DNA of 64,000 nt from positions 186,001-250,000 of the forward strand of contig NZ_SMAI01000001.1 of the NCBI RefSeq assembly GCF_004346185.1, written 5' to 3'. Shown piece by piece: positions 1-7,322 of this stretch; the first letter of the stretch is position 1; every line of letters starts with the position of its first letter. The translations under genes were made by a program, and so were the position numbers. The stretch is from Aquabacter spiritensis. GTDB taxonomy: Bacteria; Pseudomonadota; Alphaproteobacteria; Rhizobiales; Xanthobacteraceae. The notes below the pieces were generated by a model. That model did not search any database and was not told the origin of the DNA. It was given only the letters and a program-made list of their open reading frames with translations.

Positions 1-296
1 GGCCGTAGCGCGAGGCTCACGGGCCCCATGGTCACGAATTCGACCGCGCTCCACGCATCGGCGGTCGTTTTGAATGCCTCTTGCAGCGCCGGGACACCTG
101 CGGCGGACGGTGCCGGGCAATAGCCGGCCCATGCCTGCGCCTGCGCAGCGGTCGCCGCGACCAGCGCGTCGTAACGCGGCAGCAGCCAGGCCTTGATGAT
201 CGCCGCGCTGTCGAACGCCGGCGCCGCCCGGGCGGGCACGGAGAGGCCGAGAACGACAAACGCGATCACCACGAGACGGGCAGACATCATATTCAT
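1..296 (-). CDS. Imelysin-family periplasmic protein, 3' end cut by window edge
   Basis: The readable part starts MNMMSARLVVIAFVVLG, a signal peptide ending at an ARA-A type cleavage site, followed by an alpha-helical stretch with the residues KAWLLPRYDALVAATAA and an imelysin-like WSAVEFVTMGP segment. The ATG at 294-296 is preceded by GGAG at seven bases, so it is preferred over the two ATGs just inside. The gene is the last of a minus-strand operon with an imelysin paralogue, a multicopper oxidase and a dihaem oxidoreductase; 64 bp separate it from the latter. In Pseudomonas-type icmP operons two imelysins likewise flank a thiol oxidoreductase. About 97 residues are visible. The imelysin family (M75/EfeO-like) binds metal in the periplasm and is linked to iron uptake; peptidase activity is doubtful for the family. 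Confidence 0.72.
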   Translation of the reverse strand, partial: MNMMSARLVVIAFVVLGLSVPARAAPAFDSAAIIKAWLLPRYDALVAATAAQAQAWAGYCPAPSAAGVPALQEAFKTTADAWSAVEFVTMGPVSLALR

Positions 297-360
297 CGCA
301 AGGCTCCAGCCCCCGGACCCGACACAGGTATCAGCTCGGCGCAGGCGCGCGCCGCGCGCC

Positions 361-1578
361 CTACAGCTTCGAAACATACGCCAGAAGTCTCTGCCGATCG
401 CGCGCAGACAGCCGCGCGAACCGCTGCGCGGACCCTTCGGCCTGGCCGCCATGCCACGCGATCGCCGCGGCGACCGAGTTCGCCCGTCCATCATGGAGGA
501 GGCCGGTGCCGCGCGCGAGCGCATCGGCGAGGCCGGCAAGGGGTGCGGTGCGCCATTCCGATTCCGCTGCCCCAGGCTCCGACAAGGCGTCAGCAAGGCC
601 GGGACCCAGATCGTGAAGGAGGAGGTCCGTAAAGAGCCGCGCCTTCCCGCCGCCCTCCAGAGGGAGTTCGGGCCGGTGACATTGGGCGCAGCCGGTCGCG
701 GCGAACAGGCGCGCCCCCTGCGCATCGCGCGGCGTCGGAGGAAGGGGCAGCGCGGCGACATAAGCGACGACGCGCGAGAGCAGAGCCGGCGGGATCTCGA
801 CGTCCCCCTCCGTTTCGCGCCCGTGGGGGGCCGCGCGGCACGCGGTCTGGACCGCCGCGCAATCGCCCCACGGCTCGGGATGCAGCCGGGTCGACATGCC
901 GATATCGAGAAAGAAGGCCTCGGCCGATTGGGACTTCAGATCCGGCTGGGACGCCTTCCAGCCATAGCGGCCGACGACGCTGCGTCCGTCGGCAAGGAGG
1001 ATCCGCCGGACGCGGCCGCGCACGGCCGCCTCCTGGCCTGCGGCGATCTCGACCAAAGCCTGTTCCGGCACCCTGTCGATCAGGCCCCGGCCCCGAAGAT
1101 CGGGTGCGGCGCGCAGCGAGAGGCCTGTCGCGGGATCGAGAGGGCCATAGGCGAGCCTGGTCGGCGCCGGCGCACGGGCACGGCGACCGTCCGGCAACAC
1201 CGTATCTATGGCGCCCAGAACCCCCTCGGGGACGAGACCCGGCACCGCATCGAGTTGCAGGCGGCGACCATAGACCGGGTCCGGCGTCCCATCCGGCCGC
1301 GCAAGGACCAGCACGGCGCCGCGCCCCTGCATCGTCCCGTCCGGTGCGAAAGCCAATGGTGCCCGCCCGCCGCGTGGGTGGCAGGCCGCGCAGGATCGGG
1401 CGTCGAACAGCGGCCCCAGCCCGTCATCGCCCCGCGTCGAAGCCGGCGCCGGGATCCAGGCCCGGTCGAACAGCGCCGCGCCGATCTCGATGTCGAGCCG
1501 GTCCAAGCCCCCCGCCCCCGCCGCCCCCCCGAGCAGCAGCACGGCGCCGGCGAGGGTGCAGACGAGACGCCGCCTCAT
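361..1578 (-). CDS. Dihaem oxidoreductase (DHOR / COG3488 'thiol oxidoreductase' family)
   Basis: This 405-residue protein has an N-terminal signal peptide (AGAVLLLGGAAGAGG) and two c-type haem motifs, CAACH at residues 63-67 and CAQCH at 297-301, each in one of two MauG/cytochrome-peroxidase-like halves. Length and motif spacing fit the DHOR family, which is usually 400-500 residues. It would be exported by Sec and matured with haem in the periplasm. Its start overlaps the end of the multicopper oxidase gene by four bases (ATGA), so the two are translationally coupled, and an imelysin gene follows. In related operons such proteins are induced under iron limitation; the substrate is unknown. 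The inference is that it moves electrons during iron oxidation or reduction next to the oxidase and Ftr1 permease. Confidence 0.85.
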   Translation of the reverse strand: MRRRLVCTLAGAVLLLGGAAGAGGLDRLDIEIGAALFDRAWIPAPASTRGDDGLGPLFDARSCAACHPRGGRAPLAFAPDGTMQGRGAVLVLARPDGTPDPVYGRRLQLDAVPGLVPEGVLGAIDTVLPDGRRARAPAPTRLAYGPLDPATGLSLRAAPDLRGRGLIDRVPEQALVEIAAGQEAAVRGRVRRILLADGRSVVGRYGWKASQPDLKSQSAEAFFLDIGMSTRLHPEPWGDCAAVQTACRAAPHGRETEGDVEIPPALLSRVVAYVAALPLPPTPRDAQGARLFAATGCAQCHRPELPLEGGGKARLFTDLLLHDLGPGLADALSEPGAAESEWRTAPLAGLADALARGTGLLHDGRANSVAAAIAWHGGQAEGSAQRFARLSARDRQRLLAYVSKL

Positions 1579-3047
1579 GTGACGCGGAACCAGCCCATCA
1601 GGCCAGTGTCCATGTGTTCAAGAATATGACAGTGGAACACCCAGTTGCCGCTCGTCGCCTTGAACGCGAACTGGACGCTCTCGTTCGGCTCGACGATCAC
1701 GGTGTCCGCCAGATATTGCGGCATCCCCGCTTTCTTCGACGAGGACAGAACCCGGAACACGTGGCCGTGCAGGTGCATGGGATGTACGTGCTTGGTGACG
1801 TTTGTGCAGGCGACCACATAAGTGGTGCCGGCGGTGAGCTTTTCGAGCGGAGGCGGTAGACGCAGCGCGTCCTGCGTCGACCAACTGTCGCGGCTGATCG
1901 CCCAATGGGTCTTGCTGCCGACACACAGCGAATCCACCAGCGCCTTGGAAAGCGGATCGTCCGCCGGCAGAGCGGGACTGACGATGGTCGGACCGGCCGA
2001 GACCTGGAGCAGATATTCCATCTTCTTCGGGCGGGCGAGATCGGGCTGCGGCGCGGTCGAGGCCGGCAGGGATTTCGGCTTGAACGCGGTCTTCTTCAGC
2101 CCTTTGTCCACGGCGACCAGGGTGGTCAGAAGATAAGGTTGGCCGGAGCGATAATCCTGGATCTTAACCTCGGTCCCCGGCGCGCCGACCCGGACCTGGA
2201 GGTCGGCGCGCATGGCGGGGCCCATGCGCCAGACGCCGTCCGGCAGCTTGTCGAGGAGAACGGGCGGTAACAGCGCCTGACCGTCGACCGCGATCAAGGC
2301 GGCATCCTCGGTCTCACACCCGAGGTCGATGACCCGCGTCGCGTCCGCAACGATGGTGCGCACCCGCACGTCACCATAGGCCGGGACTTCGACGCGCGGC
2401 GGGACGATGCTGCCATTGGTCGCCCGGACCGTGCCGAACGTGCCTGCGGTGGCCGCGCCCTCGTCGGTGCTCATGGCGATCCACTGGCCGTCATCGCCGA
2501 GCCGCCAATCCTTGACCGCGATGAAGCATTCGGCGTCGAACGCGACCTTGCGCTCCTCCGGGCTGTCGATCACCAGCAGGGCGAACAAGCCGCGCCCGAC
2601 CTGCCCGGTTTCGTCGCAATGCGGATGGAAGAAATAAAAGCCGGAATCCGGCAGCGGCACGTTGTAGCTGAACCGGCCGCCCGGCGGGATCACCTCCTGC
2701 GTGAGCGGCGCCACCCCGTCGGACAGATACGGCACGCGGATGCCGTGCCAATGCACCGTGGTCGGATCGGGCAGCCTGTTTTCGAAATCCACCGCGAGCC
2801 GCGTCCCGCGGTTGAAGCGGAACACCTTGAAAGGTTCGCCGTCATAGGCGCAGAAATGCCGGGTGGCCGGCCGATCGGGCCCCAGCAGCCGCCAGTCGAT
2901 CTCCTTCGCCACCAGCGGAAGGCGCGTGACGGGAGCGGAAGCCGGCAAGGTGTCGATGGAGGCCGGCACCTGCCCGATGGCCGAGGGGGCCAAAGCGAGG
3001 ACGCCTGCGGCGGTGCTCCCCAGGGAAAAGGCGCGACGCGAGATCAT
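1575..3047 (-). CDS. Multicopper oxidase, putative periplasmic ferroxidase
   Basis: A 490-residue three-cupredoxin oxidase. The N-terminus MISRRAFSLGSTAAG is a twin-arginine signal, expected for an enzyme exported folded with copper. All copper ligand blocks are visible: HWHG (99-102), HPHC (141-144), HPMHLHG near residue 420, and the C-terminal HCHILEH (472-478). The position equivalent to the CueO axial methionine is Leu483 (sequence MDTGLM), as in the high-potential yeast ferroxidase Fet3p. The methionine-rich insert of CueO is absent. The gene sits between an imelysin and a dihaem oxidoreductase and opposite an Ftr1 permease, which favours an iron-oxidising role over copper detoxification. 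It overlaps the next gene by four bases. Copper tolerance or a laccase-like role remain possible. Confidence 0.88.
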   Translation of the reverse strand: MISRRAFSLGSTAAGVLALAPSAIGQVPASIDTLPASAPVTRLPLVAKEIDWRLLGPDRPATRHFCAYDGEPFKVFRFNRGTRLAVDFENRLPDPTTVHWHGIRVPYLSDGVAPLTQEVIPPGGRFSYNVPLPDSGFYFFHPHCDETGQVGRGLFALLVIDSPEERKVAFDAECFIAVKDWRLGDDGQWIAMSTDEGAATAGTFGTVRATNGSIVPPRVEVPAYGDVRVRTIVADATRVIDLGCETEDAALIAVDGQALLPPVLLDKLPDGVWRMGPAMRADLQVRVGAPGTEVKIQDYRSGQPYLLTTLVAVDKGLKKTAFKPKSLPASTAPQPDLARPKKMEYLLQVSAGPTIVSPALPADDPLSKALVDSLCVGSKTHWAISRDSWSTQDALRLPPPLEKLTAGTTYVVACTNVTKHVHPMHLHGHVFRVLSSSKKAGMPQYLADTVIVEPNESVQFAFKATSGNWVFHCHILEHMDTGLMGWFRVT

Positions 3048-3132
3048 TGCCCGCCCTCGGACCGAGCCGGCGGACGCGCCGCCGGCATGTTGCAGACGAG
3101 CGAACGGCGGCGCGGGTGCATCCCCGCCGCCC

Positions 3133-4467
3133 TCATTTCTTCTTCGCAGCGTCGGGATTGTCCAAGCTGTCGGACCCCTCGACCTTGATCTGGATCTTCA
3201 GCGCCGCGACTCCGCGCTCGATGGCATGAGCCTGGGCCACCAGGGCGTCCACGCCGTCCTGGATCATCTTGTTGCCCTTCTCGTTCCCCTCGGCGAGCAT
3301 CATGTCGTAATACATGTCGCCGCTGTCGGCGCTGTCCTTGATCACCTTCAGGGCCGCGAGCGCGGCAGCCATTTTGGCGTCGATCTCGTCGGCGATCTTG
3401 GGATCGGTGGCGCGCACCAGATCGGCGACCGAGGGGCCGCTCATCGTGGTCCCGTCGATCTTGGTGAAACGGCCGTAATAGACATCCTGGATGCCGACCT
3501 CGTCGTAATAATGCGAGTTGTGGGTGTTGTCGGAGAAGCAGTCGTGCTCCTCCTCGGGATCGTGCAGCAGGAGACCGAGCTTCATGCGCTCGCCGGCGAG
3601 TTCGCCATAAGAGAGCGAGCCGATCCCGGTGAAGATGACGGCCAGCGCGGGCTTGTCCTTTTTCTTCAGGAGCGCCACGCGGGCCTTGCCCTTCGGCCCC
3701 CAATCGTCGGCCATTTCCTTCAGGTCCGCGACGAGGGTGTCGGTGGCGACCCGCAGATAATCGCCGCGGCGGGCGCAATTGCCGTGGGTGCAGCCGGCGC
3801 CGCGATCGTAATCGGTCCACGGCCGCTCGCCCATGCCGCGCTCGGTGCCATGAAGATCCTTGCCCCAGAGCAGGAACTCGATCGCATGCCAGCCGCTCGC
3901 GACATTGGCTTCCACGCCGGCGGCGGAATTGAGCTGATGCAGCAGAGCGGGGGTGATCTTGGTCAGATCGATCGTCTTCTTGCCGATCCGCAACGATTTC
4001 GAGGCGATGATGTTGGCGGTGTAGAGCGGGTTCTCGTCGGACGAGGTGCCGTAGGTCTTGGTGTCGACATAGTCGATAAGGCCCTCATCGAGCGGCCAGG
4101 CGTTCACGTTGCCTTCCCAATCGTCGACCACCGGATTTCCGAACCGGAAGGCCTCGGTGATCTGATAGGGGTCGCGCGCCTTGCGCCAAGCCGCCTGGGC
4201 GGCCTTGTGGGTCTCGGCGCTGGGTGCGGCGAGGAAGGCGGAGATCGCGGTCTGCATCTCCTTCGCGGCGAGATAGGAATTCGTGTACATCGCCTGCGCC
4301 ATGTCGGCGTAGTGCACGATGACCGCGCGTGGCTTCGGCGCAGCGGCCTGACTTGACGGCGCCGCAGCAGCGGGTTTTGCCGTTGGCGCGCCGCCGGACT
4401 GGGCGACGGCGGGCGCGGCCAATCCGAAGGCGATGGCGAAGACGGCGGCGGCGATAGGCGCGCGCAT
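3133..4467 (-). CDS. Imelysin-family protein, first gene of the iron operon
   Basis: A 444-residue exported protein: a signal peptide ends near AVAQ (residue 23), a low-complexity Ala/Pro linker runs to about residue 45, and the imelysin core follows. The family hallmark GxHxxE is present as GWHAIEF at residues 192-198, and the length is typical. Imelysins are periplasmic or surface helical proteins related to EfeO; in Pseudomonas and cyanobacteria they are iron-regulated. The C-terminus is rich in Asp and Lys. This is the operon's first gene, facing the ftr1-type gene across a 546-bp divergent region, with 85 bp to the multicopper oxidase gene. The inference is that it delivers or holds iron for the permease. 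Confidence 0.88.
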   Translation of the reverse strand: MRAPIAAAVFAIAFGLAAPAVAQSGGAPTAKPAAAAPSSQAAAPKPRAVIVHYADMAQAMYTNSYLAAKEMQTAISAFLAAPSAETHKAAQAAWRKARDPYQITEAFRFGNPVVDDWEGNVNAWPLDEGLIDYVDTKTYGTSSDENPLYTANIIASKSLRIGKKTIDLTKITPALLHQLNSAAGVEANVASGWHAIEFLLWGKDLHGTERGMGERPWTDYDRGAGCTHGNCARRGDYLRVATDTLVADLKEMADDWGPKGKARVALLKKKDKPALAVIFTGIGSLSYGELAGERMKLGLLLHDPEEEHDCFSDNTHNSHYYDEVGIQDVYYGRFTKIDGTTMSGPSVADLVRATDPKIADEIDAKMAAALAALKVIKDSADSGDMYYDMMLAEGNEKGNKMIQDGVDALVAQAHAIERGVAALKIQIKVEGSDSLDNPDAAKKK

Positions 4468-5013
4468 GGTTCAACTCCCGAAAGTAAGGTCCCCGGCAAT
4501 GGCCGGCGGGCGCGCACGGCGCGCGGAGATGCCGTGCAATCCCCCGCACGAAGCATCCTCCGGTACCCTAGCCGCTGCGTGGGCACAGCGACAAGATTGC
4601 TGGAAAATAATGGAATTGTTCTATCTTAGGCGCCGCAATTACACGCGACGTCTGAAAGCATAGGGGCATTTTGCCTACCGGACGAGTGGGCGGCAGATCG
4701 GCGGGAAGTCTGCGACCGTCAGCCGCGCCATGATAAACCGTGCGGCGACAAGATGATGGTTCGAGACGCGGGCTGAGCTCGGCGTCATTCGACGCGTTCC
4801 TCCTCGCGGACATTCCCTAACGTAGCGTTGTTTCGAATAGCTCCAATGGAATGTCCATTCCAGTGACAGGTTGAAGATCCGGGTGTACCAGCAGGTGAAC
4901 AAGCTTTCGTAGGTTCAGGTTCGAAAAGCTCTTGTTGTCGTGTGGGGGACGGCCGGCGGGGGCCGAACGTCGAGGTGCGCCCGCCGCGGCCTCGGCACAG
5001 CCCGGGGAGCCCA
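4468..5013. other. Divergent promoter region between iron operon and Ftr1 permease
   Basis: A 546-bp stretch without a convincing gene; short frames on both strands overlap one another and lack good ribosome sites. It is noticeably richer in AT between 4590 and 4670 than its surroundings, as expected for promoters. It contains the inverted repeat annotated separately at 4847-4862. A loose match to an Irr/ICE-type box (GGAA-TTG-TTCTA around 4612-4623) is present, but outer bases do not match and it is not called. Confidence 0.6.
4847..4862. promoter_or_regulatory. Perfect inverted repeat TGGAATG-N2-CATTCCA, candidate operator of the iron locus
   Basis: Two 7-bp arms separated by TC form a perfect dyad, 151 bp upstream of the permease start and about 380 bp upstream of the divergent imelysin. 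A further half-site CATTCC lies at 4811-4816. The shape is that of a dimeric repressor site. It does not match the classical Fur or Irr boxes, so the regulator is unknown. Confidence 0.45.
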
Positions 5014-5856
5014 ATGCTCGCAGCCTTGATCATCGTTTTCCGTGAAGTGCTTGAAGCCGGACTGATCGTCGGCGTGATGCTCGCCGCGTCAGAAGGCATC
5101 AAGGGCCGAGGCCTGGTCATTTGGACCGGCATCGCCGGCGGCATCGTCGGCTCGGGCGTCATCGCCCTGTTTGCGGAACAGATCTCCAATTTGTTCGACG
5201 GCTCGGGCCAGGAATTGCTCAACGCCGCCATTCTCGCCGTGGCGGTGATCATGCTGGTCTGGACGGTCGTCTGGATGGCCAGCCACGGCAAAGAAATGGT
5301 CCTGGAGATGAAGGCCGTCGGACGGGACGTGAAGGAAGGCCGTAAGCCCCTCGCGGCGCTCGGCATCGTCGTCGGCATGGCGGTCCTGCGCGAAGGCGTC
5401 GAGATCGTGCTGTTCATGTACGGCATCGCAGTGAGCGGCGAATCCGCGCTGAACGTCGCGATCGGCTTCGCCCTCGGCGTGCTTGCCGGCGCTGCCGTGT
5501 CCTTCGTGCTCTATCGGGGGCTGGTGGCGATCCCGGTCAAACACCTGTTCAAGACCACGACAATCCTCATCACCCTGCTGGCAGCAGGGCTTGCCGCGCA
5601 ATCGGTGGGCATTCTTCAGGATGCCGGCTTCATCCAGTCGCTGTCCGACCCCGTGTGGAACACGAACTGGCTGCTCGCCGACGACAGCGCGGTGGGACGC
5701 GTTCTGCGCACGCTGATCGGGTATCGCGCCGAACCGACGGGCATGCAGGTTCTGGCCTATGCCGCAACCATCCTGGTCATCGTCGCGCTCTCGCGGATCG
5801 TCAATGGACGGATCGAGAAAGCGAAGCGCGCGGCGATGACGGCACGAACCGCTTGA
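5014..5856 (+). CDS. Ftr1/EfeU-family iron permease
   Basis: A 280-residue integral membrane protein with about seven hydrophobic segments. Both family signature motifs are present: REVLE at residues 10-14 in the first membrane segment and REGVE at 126-130, the Arg-Glu-x-x-Glu iron-path motifs of Ftr1/EfeU. An in-frame upstream ATG at 4942 would add 24 charged, Pro-rich residues ahead of the first membrane helix; the ATG at 5014, with GGGGAG four bases upstream, gives the normal family N-terminus and is chosen. The gene is divergent from the imelysin/multicopper oxidase/dihaem operon. Together they resemble the yeast Fet3-Ftr1 pair, in which ferrous iron is oxidised and the ferric iron is handed to the permease. 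No EfeB (DyP peroxidase) is encoded nearby. Confidence 0.92.
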   Translation: MLAALIIVFREVLEAGLIVGVMLAASEGIKGRGLVIWTGIAGGIVGSGVIALFAEQISNLFDGSGQELLNAAILAVAVIMLVWTVVWMASHGKEMVLEMKAVGRDVKEGRKPLAALGIVVGMAVLREGVEIVLFMYGIAVSGESALNVAIGFALGVLAGAAVSFVLYRGLVAIPVKHLFKTTTILITLLAAGLAAQSVGILQDAGFIQSLSDPVWNTNWLLADDSAVGRVLRTLIGYRAEPTGMQVLAYAATILVIVALSRIVNGRIEKAKRAAMTARTA

Positions 5857-5948
5857 GGGACGGGATTTTCCCGCACCCTTGATCAGCACGCCCTTGGACA
5901 GCGGTCCGCGCCTGCATGCGGGCCGCAAGGTGACGCCGATCCTCTGTG

Positions 5949-6641
5949 TCAGCCCGGAAGCACCACCACCTTCGCGCCGTCCGGAACCCGGCCGTAGAGG
6001 TCGATGACATCCTGGTTCATCATGCGGATGCAGCCGGAGGAAACCGCCTCTCCGATCGACCATGGCTCGTTGGTGCCATGGATGCGGTAGAGCGTGTCCT
6101 TGCCGTTCTTGAACAGATAAAGCGCCCGCGCCCCCAGCGGGTTGCTCTCGCCCCCCTGCATGCCGCCCGACCATTTCCCGTATTTGTCCGGCTCCCGCGC
6201 GATCATGTCCCGGGTCGGGGTCCAGCGCGGCCACGCGCGCTTGTAGGCCACCTCCGCCGTACCGGAAAATTCCAAGCCCTCCCGCCCGACGCCGACGCCG
6301 TACCGCAACGCTTTGCCGTTCTCCTGCACCAGATAGAGGGAGCGGTTCTTGGGATCGACCACGACCGTGCCAGGGGGTTGGCCGGTGGGATTGTCGACCA
6401 GGGTCCGCCTGTTGCGCAGGTCGAGATCGTCGGCGACAACGCCGGGGATGTGAAACCCACCATCGTCAAGAGCGGCATAGAGGGGCGCGAACGCCGCGAT
6501 TTGCGGATCCGGAAGCGCAGCGGATGGAGCAATGTTCGGCTGCGATACGCAGGCAGCGAGCCCCAGCGACAGGGCGATGAACGACCATGCGCGACCACGC
6601 CGCGTCAGGCGACGGACGAAGGAAGAAGACAAAGCAGGCAT
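5949..6641 (-). CDS. L,D-transpeptidase (YkuD/ErfK family) lipoprotein
   Basis: The protein is 230 residues long. A signal sequence ends in LGLAAC, a lipobox, so it is probably lipid-anchored in the periplasm. The YkuD catalytic motif is complete near the C-terminus: His188, then SSGCIRM with nucleophile Cys204. Such enzymes make 3-3 cross-links in peptidoglycan or attach lipoproteins to it. Upstream in-frame starts to 6818 lie inside the dsbA-like gene and would destroy the signal peptide, so the ATG at 6639-6641 is preferred; it follows the dsbA-like stop by seven bases. Co-transcription with dsbD and a DsbA/DsbG-like gene is notable because the single catalytic Cys of E. coli YkuD-family enzymes is protected by DsbG and DsbD. 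Confidence 0.9.
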   Translation of the reverse strand: MPALSSSFVRRLTRRGRAWSFIALSLGLAACVSQPNIAPSAALPDPQIAAFAPLYAALDDGGFHIPGVVADDLDLRNRRTLVDNPTGQPPGTVVVDPKNRSLYLVQENGKALRYGVGVGREGLEFSGTAEVAYKRAWPRWTPTRDMIAREPDKYGKWSGGMQGGESNPLGARALYLFKNGKDTLYRIHGTNEPWSIGEAVSSGCIRMMNQDVIDLYGRVPDGAKVVVLPG

Positions 6642-6648
6642 CTGCCGC

Positions 6649-7275
6649 TCACTCCGCCGCCTGGCGACGCCGCGCTTCGGCGAAGGCCTCCTTGAAGGTG
6701 GCATAATCCAGGGTGGAAGTTCGGAAAGGTCCGACCAGATAGGTCGGCGTGCCTTGAAGCCCGAGCGAGTCCGCCTGTGCGAGATTGCGCCTGAGCAGCG
6801 CGCTGATATCGTCGGCATGGGCCTTCAAATCGGCATCGAGCCGCGCGAGATCGACGCCGGACGCCTGCACGGCCTTCAGCATCTGCGCCTTTCCGACGCC
6901 GCGACCGGGAACCGCCATCAAGGCCCGATGCACTTTTTCGTAAGCGCCCTGGTAGTTGGCGGCAATCGCGAGCTGTGCCCCGAACACCGAGGCTTCCGTC
7001 AAAATCGGCCAGTCCTTGTAGACGAGGCGGACCTTGCCATCCTCGCGCACGGCGCGCGCGAGGTCGGGCGCCGCCTTCTTGCAGAAGGGACAATTGTAGT
7101 CGAGGAAGGCGACGACCGTGAGATCGCCCTTCGGATTGCCCCCCGTGGGCGCCGCGGGATCGCGCAGAATGGCCTCCACATCGACGCTTTGGGCGCCGGC
7201 GGGCGCTGGGCCGAGGGTTGCGAGGCCGGAGGCGGCGACGCCCGAAGCGAGCATGATGAATTGCCGTCGCTGCAT
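6649..7275 (-). CDS. DsbA/DsbG-like periplasmic thiol oxidoreductase
   Basis: A 208-residue thioredoxin-fold protein with N-terminal signal sequence MQRRQFIMLASGVAASGLA, which might also work as a weak Tat signal. The active site is CPFC (62-65), in the context FLDYNCPFCKKA. The cis-proline loop reads GTPTY, so a Thr precedes cis-Pro, as in DsbC and DsbG rather than the Val of classical DsbA. That hints at a reductase or isomerase role coupled to DsbD, although Com1-type DsbA proteins can also carry Thr there. A helical insertion rich in Ala lies between the two halves. It sits 47 bp downstream of dsbD and immediately upstream of the L,D-transpeptidase gene. Confidence 0.87.
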   Translation of the reverse strand: MQRRQFIMLASGVAASGLATLGPAPAGAQSVDVEAILRDPAAPTGGNPKGDLTVVAFLDYNCPFCKKAAPDLARAVREDGKVRLVYKDWPILTEASVFGAQLAIAANYQGAYEKVHRALMAVPGRGVGKAQMLKAVQASGVDLARLDADLKAHADDISALLRRNLAQADSLGLQGTPTYLVGPFRTSTLDYATFKEAFAEARRRQAAE

Positions 7276-7322
7276 GAAGACACTCCTGTGGCGAGGGAGA
7301 ATGGGATGGAGGCGGGGGCGCG

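Noticed and set aside
4608-4626. Possible Irr (ICE) box upstream of the imelysin operon
   Set aside because: Only the central GAA-N3-TTCTA matches; flanking bases do not fit the consensus.
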